29,386 nt of DNA from contig CAYJXJ010000043.1 of assembly GCA_964374095.1 (NCBI GenBank), forward strand, positions 1 to 29,386, in the 5' to 3' direction. The stretch comes from CAYJXJ01 sp964374095 (lineage in GTDB: Bacteria > Elusimicrobiota > Elusimicrobia > UBA1565 > UBA9628). The notes under the pieces were generated by a model. That model saw only the letters and a list, made by a program, of their open reading frames with translations, was not told where the DNA came from and did no database searches. This document shows positions 5,944-11,968 of the stretch, piece after piece. Every line of letters starts with the position of its first letter. Positions within the stretch are counted from its first letter, which is position 1. Position numbers and translations under genes: made by a program.

Positions 5944-7821
5944 TCACTGTATCCTCCCGCGCAGCTCCGGCATGGGAAGTCCCTTCTTGCGGACCGCGCG
6001 CCACAGATTTCTCCGCCGCCAATGGACGGCTCCCCACTTGCCGAGGAGTCGCTTGGCGGCATCCTGATCAACTTCCCAGAGCGCCTGAAGCCAGTCTACG
6101 CAACGTTCGTAATCCGAGCCGGCACTGGACGCGGGGTCAGAAACGAATCGAGGCAGGTTGCGCTTCCAGAACGCCTGGAGTTCGGGAACCAAGTCCGCGG
6201 CGCTGAGGCGGCTCAGCCAATTTCGCCTGGAGGCAAGCAAAGCCTTGTCCACGGCCCACCCATATCCAAGAACGCGCGCGAGCGTCGGTGAAAAAGCCTT
6301 AAGCCAGACTCCGCTTTCCACGTCCAGGCTGAGGCGGGCCAGTTCATTGAGCCTGCGGCGCAGGGTGTCGCGATCAGTCTCCATTTCCTTCAGCAAGAGC
6401 CGAATGCTCTCCTGAAATCCCGCCGCGCTCGACTCTCCCTGCCAGGCCGCGTCCACAAGACCGTGCACCCAGGAGCGATCCGCACGCGATTTATTCCATA
6501 GGCTCTCCGGGTCGAAATCGAAACGATCGGCGCTTTTCTCCGCCACAAGGGAGCGCCACTGATCGAAGAGCTTGTCCCGCATGGCGTCGTGGCCCGGAGA
6601 CTGAACCCGGTTGAATGCGGCAAGCGCGTTGACCCAGTTCCTCCATTCGGCAAGAAGAGCCGATTGGAGCCGGATCGCCTCAGCCGTATCGTTTCGGCCC
6701 AGAGCGGCCGCAGCCTGCTGCCAGGTTTTCAGCAAGGAAAGGAACCGCTCGTCTGGTTGTTCGCTGCGCGGGCCGCCGCCACGGGAAGCGATGAGGGTCT
6801 CACGCGGGTCCCATTCCTTTCCGTCACGGATGTAGAGGTAAGATGTCGCGGCTTCGGCGCAGATCCGGCACAATTCCTCATTCGCCTTCTTGCGCGCGAG
6901 ATCCTTGACGACAGGGATCGCCAGCGACCAATCCTGGCTGATCCTGGTCCTACAGGTCTCCAAATACCCTGGACGGTCCTGGCCGCGGCATAAGTCCTTG
7001 TATATGCCGAACCACCCGGAATGGGCGGAATTGAGAACCTTCTTCCAGCGGTCTTCGTCCCTGTGGGCGCGGATTCCATCCAGGACGTCTTTCTTGGCTT
7101 CCGTGCCAAGCCCGCGAACAAAACCGGCCAAGGTTTTGTCGTCCAAGTCCAGGCCGCTATTGGATTCTTCCAGCTCGCGCAGCTTGTCGATCATATGAAA
7201 CAGGCTCTTGCCTTCGCGGCGGCAGCCGCGCAGTTCCCACTCGACCAGGCAGCCGGTGGCCTTGGGGCCGAGGCCGAAGCTCTCGCCGTCGAACGGGGAC
7301 ATCCATTCGGGCAACGACGACGCGATCTCGTCGACGCTTTCGGCGACCGCATCGGCGAAGCTGAAATCAGGGTCCAGGTCCTCATCGAAGACGCGCGGCA
7401 GCAGCGCCGCCATGCGCGCCGCGATGGGTTCGAGATCACCCGTCACGGACAGAGGATCGAAGTAAGGCTCCTCCCAATGGTGCTCTTGGATGACGTACTT
7501 TCCTTCCTCGTCGCAGGCCTCGCTGATGACTCCGTCCCAATCCGCCCGTGCCTTTCTCCATTCCTGAAGGACCTTGGCCGGCCCAGGATTCGGGGAGGCG
7601 TTCGTGGGTGAGGATTGCAGAGCCCTGCGCAGGGCGGCGCCGGTATCCCGGCCCAGTTTGGCGGCAAGACGGCCGATCCCCTCGCTTCCGAGCGTCGACA
7701 AGGCGCCGGCGAGCACCCGCTGGATCTCCTCTTCGGAGAGCCCGGCGGAGAGGCGGTCGAGTGTTTCGCGTTCTTTCCGCTTATTGGGCTCTAAAGCAGA
7801 CTGGGTTTTTCTTGTGGGCAT
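5944..7821 (-). CDS. Large mostly helical protein of unknown function (625 aa)
   Basis: I do not recognise a catalytic domain. The protein is charged, rich in Trp/Leu/Glu, and predicted mostly helical by eye, with no signal peptide or membrane segment. The middle contains helical-repeat-like stretches (GYLETCRTRISQDWSLAIP, then KKANEELCRICAEAATSYLY). Two further segments, DEDLDPDFSFADAVAESVDEI and SGLDLDDKTLAGFVRGLG, are acidic. It could be a scaffold or sensor partner of the ATPase/NYN genes upstream. ATG at 7821 is preceded by GGAGATCGCCCG and overlaps the 47-residue ORF by 31 nt, indicating coupling. The stop at 5944 lies 19 nt before the TOTE remnant's GTG. The long open frame at high GC supports a real gene. 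Confidence 0.65.
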   Translation of the reverse strand: MPTRKTQSALEPNKRKERETLDRLSAGLSEEEIQRVLAGALSTLGSEGIGRLAAKLGRDTGAALRRALQSSPTNASPNPGPAKVLQEWRKARADWDGVISEACDEEGKYVIQEHHWEEPYFDPLSVTGDLEPIAARMAALLPRVFDEDLDPDFSFADAVAESVDEIASSLPEWMSPFDGESFGLGPKATGCLVEWELRGCRREGKSLFHMIDKLRELEESNSGLDLDDKTLAGFVRGLGTEAKKDVLDGIRAHRDEDRWKKVLNSAHSGWFGIYKDLCRGQDRPGYLETCRTRISQDWSLAIPVVKDLARKKANEELCRICAEAATSYLYIRDGKEWDPRETLIASRGGGPRSEQPDERFLSLLKTWQQAAAALGRNDTAEAIRLQSALLAEWRNWVNALAAFNRVQSPGHDAMRDKLFDQWRSLVAEKSADRFDFDPESLWNKSRADRSWVHGLVDAAWQGESSAAGFQESIRLLLKEMETDRDTLRRRLNELARLSLDVESGVWLKAFSPTLARVLGYGWAVDKALLASRRNWLSRLSAADLVPELQAFWKRNLPRFVSDPASSAGSDYERCVDWLQALWEVDQDAAKRLLGKWGAVHWRRRNLWRAVRKKGLPMPELRGRIQ

Positions 7822-7934
7822 CGGGCGATCTCCGTTCGCATGGGATGATGGGTCAGCGCATAAAGTCCCAGCCAGGGACCTTGGGAGAAATTCTCTGTCG
7901 GATGTTTTGAGGAATTACGGTTGTCGTCGGCCAT
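7791..7934 (-). CDS. Small hypothetical protein (47 aa)
   Basis: Between the ATPase stop and the 625-residue gene there is an ORF beginning MADDNRNSSKHPTENFS and ending CPQEKPSLL. A near-consensus GAGGAGGG sits directly after the ATPase TGA, ~9 nt before the ATG at 7934. The frame overlaps the start of the 625-residue gene by 31 nt in another frame. The position, strong ribosome site and overlap argue that it is translated, possibly as a leader peptide that couples translation. The PWLGLYALTHHPM segment is fairly hydrophobic. No homology is recognised. Without it, 128 bp would be empty inside a tightly packed operon. Confidence 0.45.
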   Translation of the reverse strand: MADDNRNSSKHPTENFSQGPWLGLYALTHHPMRTEIARCPQEKPSLL

Positions 7935-7949
7935 GGGCGCTATCCCTCC

Positions 7950-9074
7950 TCAATCGGCTCTCGGTCTCGCCTGGCCGGCGACCGCGACGATTCCATCCAG
8001 CTTCTCAGCAACCTCCGGATCGATTTTCTCCTTGGGGACCAAAGCGGCAAGGTGATGATAGTCCGACTTGCGCATGATGTTGGGTAGGCCGATCTTCTCG
8101 AAGAACTTGTCGAACAATATGTCGAGGAACTCGTCGGTGGCTTTGATGTCGGCGGACCACGGTCCCGGTTGTTTAAGCGTCCTGCGGGCGACCTCGATCT
8201 CGGCAATCGCCTCTTTCATGGCCGTTTCCCGCCGATTGGCTTGGGCCTGCCCGAAAAGGTCGTCGTCCGGCTGTCCCGGCTTGGAATAAGCCGCCAACAC
8301 CTCCGGCAGGCAAAGGTAATTCTCGATTTCACGCCGCTGCCACATCATCTCGGTCAAGGGCGTGCCCTGTTGCAGGGTCTTCTCCAAGCGGTCGAATAGA
8401 GCCAAGCCGACGAGATCGCCCTTGGCCTCTTTCAGTCCGAAGAAATGAGCGCGTGCCTTTTCGGGTCGATTTGTGCAGACGTAGTGAACGAAGGGCCGTT
8501 CAAGGACGGCCTGCGCCCTGTGCCCCAGCGTCTTTGCGAACGCGCGCAGGATGGCCAGGTCCGAGGCTCCCTCCAGGTAGAGGACCCAGCCGGTTTCCTC
8601 GGCCTGGTAGTATTGGTCGAATCCCATGTCCGAGAGGGACTTAAGCACCTGATCTCCGCGGTCGTCTATCCTGTGCGGCTTGCCGACGAAGGCGACCACG
8701 ACATCCCGCCCGGCGGCCTCATTGAGCACGACCTCGGAATGGCTGGCTGCGATGATTTGCGAGCCTTGCTGCTGGGCGATGTCCGTCAGGAGTTGGTAAA
8801 TCTGCTGCTGGCGCAGAATCTCGAGATGGGCGTCCGGAACGGGCAGGGAGATCAAATCGTTGCGGTTGATCGTGACGCCGGGCCTCTTTTCGGGGGAGGC
8901 CTTGTCTCCCCTCTTCTCATTCCAGCGCTGGAGCCCCCTGTACCACAGGGCCAGAGCCTGCAGCATGGAGGTCTTGCCGGAGTTGTTCGGCCCGATGAAG
9001 ACCGAGGTCTTGCCCAGCTCCACCTCCACGCTTTCAAAGCGCTTGAAATTCCGGGCAATGATTCGCGTGATCAT
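7950..9074 (-). CDS. OLD-like AAA/ABC ATPase with TOPRIM, internally deleted
   Basis: The N-terminus (MITRIIARNFKRFESVEVEL) and Walker A GPNNSGKTS (28-36) are those of OLD/RecF-type overcoming-lysogenization-defect ATPases. Instead of the usual lid, signature loop and Walker B, residue ~81 jumps to DAHLEILRQQQIYQLL and IIAASHSEVVLNEAAGRDVV, which is the region just after Walker B with the H-loop (SHSE, 111-114). A TOPRIM-like C-terminal part follows (WVLYLEGASDLAIL, then LALFDRL, WQRREIENYL). Total length is 374, well short of the ~550-600 usual for this domain layout. The join falls on a shared PDA. ATPase activity is probably lost, though the TOPRIM nuclease part may still fold. It sits 15 bp after the NYN gene. 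Confidence 0.75.
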   Translation of the reverse strand: MITRIIARNFKRFESVEVELGKTSVFIGPNNSGKTSMLQALALWYRGLQRWNEKRGDKASPEKRPGVTINRNDLISLPVPDAHLEILRQQQIYQLLTDIAQQQGSQIIAASHSEVVLNEAAGRDVVVAFVGKPHRIDDRGDQVLKSLSDMGFDQYYQAEETGWVLYLEGASDLAILRAFAKTLGHRAQAVLERPFVHYVCTNRPEKARAHFFGLKEAKGDLVGLALFDRLEKTLQQGTPLTEMMWQRREIENYLCLPEVLAAYSKPGQPDDDLFGQAQANRRETAMKEAIAEIEVARRTLKQPGPWSADIKATDEFLDILFDKFFEKIGLPNIMRKSDYHHLAALVPKEKIDPEVAEKLDGIVAVAGQARPRAD

Positions 9075-9089
9075 CTGATTCTCCTTTGC

Positions 9090-9713
9090 TCAAGGCCGCT
9101 GCGCCGGGCGCAGGGCGTTGATCAGGGCGGCGTCAAGCAGAATGAACTTGTCGGAAACCTCGGCCAAATGCCGTTTCCGGAAAAAGGCATTTTCAACTTT
9201 CTTCTTCAGCCGCGTGACTTCCTGAATGGCGGACACGAAATCGCCGTCCTCCGAGATCAGGATCGCCGTATCGTATTGGTTGTCGAAGGCATGAATGAGG
9301 AGGTCCGTGGCGATGTGCACGTAGGTCCCTTTGTCTGTGTATTTCACCAAGGGCAAGAGGTTGCCGCACTTTCGGCAGTTGGCCTCCTCGAACATCTCCT
9401 TGCAGGTCGCGCAATACATCTTTACAGTTCGCTTCTTAAGGTGGCCGAACTTCAATTCCAGATAGCTGATCTTCCGAAGGCCGTCAAAGAATTTCTGTTG
9501 CGCCTTGTATGCCGCGTCGTTCCTATTGAGCGGCGAGTTGTAGTACATGATCTTGACAAGACGCCGCTGTCCGCAAAGATGCTGCGCGAGCTTGTCGATG
9601 GACTGCGGCGGGAAGGGGCCGGGGCCTATGTGGAGCTGCATCCCCTTGTAGAGATTGCTGCCGTCAATGAAAACGAACACTCGCTCCGTCTGTGCCAAGA
9701 CGTTCTCGTTCAT
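9090..9713 (-). CDS. NYN-domain (LabA/DUF88, PIN-like) nuclease with zinc ribbon insert
   Basis: A 207-residue probable RNase of the NYN/LabA branch of the PIN superfamily. The metal-binding acidic residues are visible: FVFIDGSNLY (D17), YVHIATDLLIHAF (D137) and AILISEDGDFVSAI (D156, D158). Inserted in the middle is a zinc ribbon, CATC (101-104) and CRKC (113-116), typical of NYN proteins that bind structured nucleic acid. YYNSP is the usual second strand. ATG at 9713 has GGAGG at close spacing. It is the first gene behind a strong promoter, and its leader contains two tandem hairpins. That raises the possibility that the protein recognises or cleaves its own leader (inference). Alternative: a host-RNA-cleaving effector. 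Confidence 0.85.
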   Translation of the reverse strand: MNENVLAQTERVFVFIDGSNLYKGMQLHIGPGPFPPQSIDKLAQHLCGQRRLVKIMYYNSPLNRNDAAYKAQQKFFDGLRKISYLELKFGHLKKRTVKMYCATCKEMFEEANCRKCGNLLPLVKYTDKGTYVHIATDLLIHAFDNQYDTAILISEDGDFVSAIQEVTRLKKKVENAFFRKRHLAEVSDKFILLDAALINALRPAQRP

Positions 9714-9734
9714 ATTCCTCCAGGAAAAGAAGAA

Positions 9735-9799
9735 CCCGGCGTTCCCGAAGGAAGGCCGGGGGGTTGATTAACCCCAGTGTTTCCGAGGAAAGACTGGGG
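9735..9799 (-). promoter_or_regulatory. Two tandem covarying hairpins in the 5' leader of the NYN gene
   Basis: Unit 1 pairs 9735-9740 with 9755-9760 and 9742-9745 with 9750-9753. Unit 2 pairs 9772-9778 with 9793-9799 and 9780-9783 with 9788-9791. Both have the same architecture: outer stem, one central mismatch (C.C in the RNA), a 4-bp inner stem and a tetraloop. In RNA sense the loops are UUCG (closed by C-G) and CUCG. The outer stems differ in sequence (CCCGGC against CCCCAGT) but both pair perfectly, so pairing is conserved while bases change. Each unit is associated with ATCAACCCC. They start just after the predicted transcription start. Confidence 0.7.
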
Positions 9800-9814
9800 G
9801 GTTGATCTGTCTAT

Positions 9815-9843
9815 AGTATAACTCCACCGTAGAGGCCCGTCAA
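9815..9843 (-). promoter_or_regulatory. Sigma70-type promoter for the NYN operon
   Basis: On the minus strand, TTGACG (9843-9838) and TATACT (9820-9815) are separated by exactly 17 bp, close to the housekeeping consensus. Transcription would begin near 9808, immediately before the hairpins, giving a ~95-nt leader to ATG 9713. It lies downstream of the primase chimera's stop, so the NYN operon can be expressed separately from the large operon. Confidence 0.75.
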
Positions 9844-9892
9844 TGCGGCCATGGACCACTCTAAAGGTGGATGTCGTCTTGAATTCACTCAT
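9840..9892 (-). pseudogene. Possible vestige of a second DUF4062 gene start
   Basis: Directly after the duplicated methyltransferase tail, an ATG at 9892 overlaps the chimera's stop and reads MSEFKTTSTFRVV. In the main operon the intact methyltransferase tail is likewise overlapped by the DUF4062-STAND start, MSEFRSIFIS. The shared MSEF start at the same relative position suggests the duplication once included the next gene. Only a handful of residues match, so this is tentative. Confidence 0.35.
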
Positions 9893-11213
9893 GGCGCTGG
9901 GCCTTCCGCTTAGCCGGGGTGCGCTCCGGGTACCTTACCCGGGGATCGGCCGGGGGCGGGTCAAGCCGGGTCCGGTAGGGGCGACCGCTGCGGATCGATT
10001 CGGAGATGCCGTCGCAGATTTCGAGGATCGTATTCTTGCTGCGGTAGCTGCCGAACTTCTCCTCGTCCTTCCGCTTGACGATGGGGAATGTGTCCATGAT
10101 GTAGGCCACGGCGTGGCGAGGGGTCGGGAAGCTAGCCTTGAGCCGCGCGAACTCCTCCGGCGTCTCGCCTTCCACCGGGCGCCAGTCGCCGTTTTTCTCT
10201 GTCGGCAGGTAGAGGTGAAAGAAGGCGGCGTCCAGCTCGCAGCGTATGCGCTCCGGGGCCGGGTGGCGCGCCTTGGCGGCGCGTGTCGCCGCGGCGGTCT
10301 TGCCGGGCCCGACCTCCACCGGCGGGACGGTCTCAAGCAAGGCCTCCAGTTGGGCGGGAGCGAGGCGCCGGACGGAGCTCAGGAAGGCCCATTGGTCCGG
10401 CCACGGCGCGAAGCCTTGGGAAGATGCGTCCACGAACTCCGAGTTGCCGAGCGCCCGGCATTTCTTCTGTAGCGGCGCGGCGATGAGGTTGCCGAAGCCG
10501 CCCGAAGGCACGAAGTCCTGGTTCGGGAAGAAGCGGTCGTAGCTGCCCAAGTCCAGGTCCGCCCGGGCGTCCATGGTCCGGCGCAGGAGGCGCATGCCGA
10601 GTTGACGCGCCTGGACCGCCGGGACCGAGGCCGAGAAGAAGGTCCAGACGTGGCCGCCGTTGCCTGATCGCGAGCGCTCGAGATAGGCGGGGACCTGGTA
10701 GCGCCCGCAGGCCTCCAGGTACGCGGCGGCGTCCAACTGCCAGCCGTCCTTGTCGAAGTCGCAGGCCAGAAACCAGCAGGTGTTGTCCTTGAGCAGGGCG
10801 AAGACGCCGATGGTCTTCTGGCCCGCCAGGTGGTCGTGCACGACCTGGTCGTTCAGCGGCAGGTACTTGCGCGGCTGTCCCTTGCGCAGCTCCCACGGAG
10901 GGACCTCGCAAGCCGGCGAGTAGCCGCTCTTCCCCGTCCGCTCGTTGGTCCAGCGCGCGGCGAAGACGTCCTCGCGTCCGCGGAAAAGGGAGCGGAAGAG
11001 CTTGATCTTGTCCTGGACCGGGGAGGCGTTGGTGACCTGCGGCGCCGGCGGAGCTGCGAGGGGAAGCTCGGGCGCCTCGACCGCGTATAACGTCCGGGGC
11101 TCGGCCACGGCCATCCCGAGGCGCTGGCGCAGCTCCGCGTTCTCGCCCCGGAGGCGAGCTACCTCATTGTGCAGGGCCTCCAGAGTTACAGTGGGATCGT
11201 TCTGGTCTTCCAT
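9885..11213 (-). CDS. Chimera: coiled coil + TOTE archaeo-eukaryotic primase + methyltransferase tail
   Basis: This 442-residue protein starts like TOTE conflict proteins (coiled coil ~10-35, SPVQDKIKLFRSLFRG 64-79). A full AEP primase domain follows (~80-295): FLACDFDKDGW (catalytic D152 and D154), ERSRSGNGGHVW (H188), DRFFPNQD and GGFGNLIAAPLQ (239-248). In normal TOTE proteins an SF2 helicase follows. Here, after a ~25-residue linker (GPGKTAAATRAAKARH), the sequence becomes RCELDAAFFHLYLP...LDPPPADPRVRYPER, the C-terminal tail of the Eco57I-type methyltransferase in the same operon. The primase residues look intact. It starts 6 bp after the HEPN-like gene and is the last gene of the large operon. 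I infer fusion after duplication of the methyltransferase 3' end. Whether it functions is unknown. Confidence 0.8.
   Translation of the reverse strand: MEDQNDPTVTLEALHNEVARLRGENAELRQRLGMAVAEPRTLYAVEAPELPLAAPPAPQVTNASPVQDKIKLFRSLFRGREDVFAARWTNERTGKSGYSPACEVPPWELRKGQPRKYLPLNDQVVHDHLAGQKTIGVFALLKDNTCWFLACDFDKDGWQLDAAAYLEACGRYQVPAYLERSRSGNGGHVWTFFSASVPAVQARQLGMRLLRRTMDARADLDLGSYDRFFPNQDFVPSGGFGNLIAAPLQKKCRALGNSEFVDASSQGFAPWPDQWAFLSSVRRLAPAQLEALLETVPPVEVGPGKTAAATRAAKARHPAPERIRCELDAAFFHLYLPTEKNGDWRPVEGETPEEFARLKASFPTPRHAVAYIMDTFPIVKRKDEEKFGSYRSKNTILEICDGISESIRSGRPYRTRLDPPPADPRVRYPERTPAKRKAQRHE
9921..10244 (-). repeat. Methyltransferase-tail module, copy in the primase chimera
   Basis: These 324 nt encode 108 residues that align without gaps to 15868-16191. 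A hand count gives 85 of 108 identical residues, with clear nucleotide similarity. In this copy the preceding sequence is primase instead of methyltransferase. Confidence 0.88.
10977..11180 (-). repeat. TOTE N-terminal module, copy 2
   Basis: This is the partner of 5706-5909: 204 nt, 68 residues, no gaps, 58 identical. It is followed here by the primase domain, whereas copy 1 is followed by the helicase C-terminal half. Confidence 0.85.
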
Positions 11214-11219
11214 GGAAGT

Positions 11220-11966
11220 CTACCCGGCTCCCAGTTCGGGCAGCCGCTGGTGGAAGGCCTCGGCCATGTCTGCGGTGAGCCTGCCGGCAGAAAAGAGACA
11301 GGCGTTGAGCCCATTCCGGTTCGATCGGGAGAAGTCATCATCTCCCGATCCGTTCCGTTCACCCAGTTGGCAGAAGGGACTGAACACGTCGTTGTAGTAT
11401 GCGTTCTTTGGGTTCTGGGTGGCCTGGGCGAATTTGAACACCGCCTTGATGGGGGCGGTGGGTTCCTCGTCGATGACTTGTGTAGCGTACTCAGTGTAAG
11501 AGAAGTGCACGAGCGCATTCCGGAGGTTGTTTACGTGAGAATGCCCTTCGTCCAAAAGCGCGCCGCAAGACCCGCGCAAGCCCTTCTTGAGATTGGCGCT
11601 GCTCATTACTCGGTCCACGACCGAGGGCGCGCCGTCTCTGCTTTGAAGCCCGAGTGCGCACACCCAGTAGGACTGGGTGAGGTCCTCGCAAATTTCGTTC
11701 AGGTCGATGATCGCGATCCGCAGCGCGTTGAGTTGGGCGTATCGCTCGAACTGGCGGACCCGCTCATCCTGGGGCGAAGCTCGACCAGTACGCCCTCGAA
11801 GTTCCGCGGCAGAGGCCTTTAGCGAGTTGAGCCGCTCCAGGGCATCCTTCAGCCTGGCCAAGGGAAGGTCGATCCAGGTTAAAGTGTTTTCTCCGGTTGT
11901 CCTTGCGAGAAGCTGGAGGGCTTCTTTCAGTGCCAACTCCAGTCGGCAGATCCAGTGGTCATGCAT
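11220..11966 (-). CDS. HEPN-like protein (RNALVH motif)
   Basis: A 248-residue, mainly helical protein with HVNNLRNALVHFSYTEYATQ (145-164). RNALVH at 149-154 fits the R-x4-H catalytic motif of HEPN RNases, in which a conserved Asn or polar residue often follows the Arg. Helices before and after (about 60-105 and 115-145) fit a four-helix HEPN bundle. There is no signal peptide or membrane segment. Its ATG lies 2 bp after the stop of the DUF4062-STAND gene and its stop lies 6 bp before the primase chimera, so it is co-translated with them. HEPN proteins next to STAND/AAA sensors are commonly RNA-cleaving effectors of abortive defence; that role here is inference. Family assignment rests on one motif plus helical pattern. 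Confidence 0.5.
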   Translation of the reverse strand: MHDHWICRLELALKEALQLLARTTGENTLTWIDLPLARLKDALERLNSLKASAAELRGRTGRASPQDERVRQFERYAQLNALRIAIIDLNEICEDLTQSYWVCALGLQSRDGAPSVVDRVMSSANLKKGLRGSCGALLDEGHSHVNNLRNALVHFSYTEYATQVIDEEPTAPIKAVFKFAQATQNPKNAYYNDVFSPFCQLGERNGSGDDDFSRSNRNGLNACLFSAGRLTADMAEAFHQRLPELGAG

Positions 11967-11968
11967 GG

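Noticed and set aside
9735..9807. Possible CRISPR array
   Set aside because: Only two units, with self-complementary covarying stems and no unique spacer between identical repeats; better explained as leader hairpins.
9710..9892. Intact 60-residue gene
   Set aside because: It runs through a near-consensus promoter and the hairpin leader of the next gene; only its first codons resemble a known gene start.
5040..11213. Functional complete TOTE conflict system
   Set aside because: No Walker A/DEAH helicase half is present in either copy, so a full primase-helicase cannot be formed from this window.
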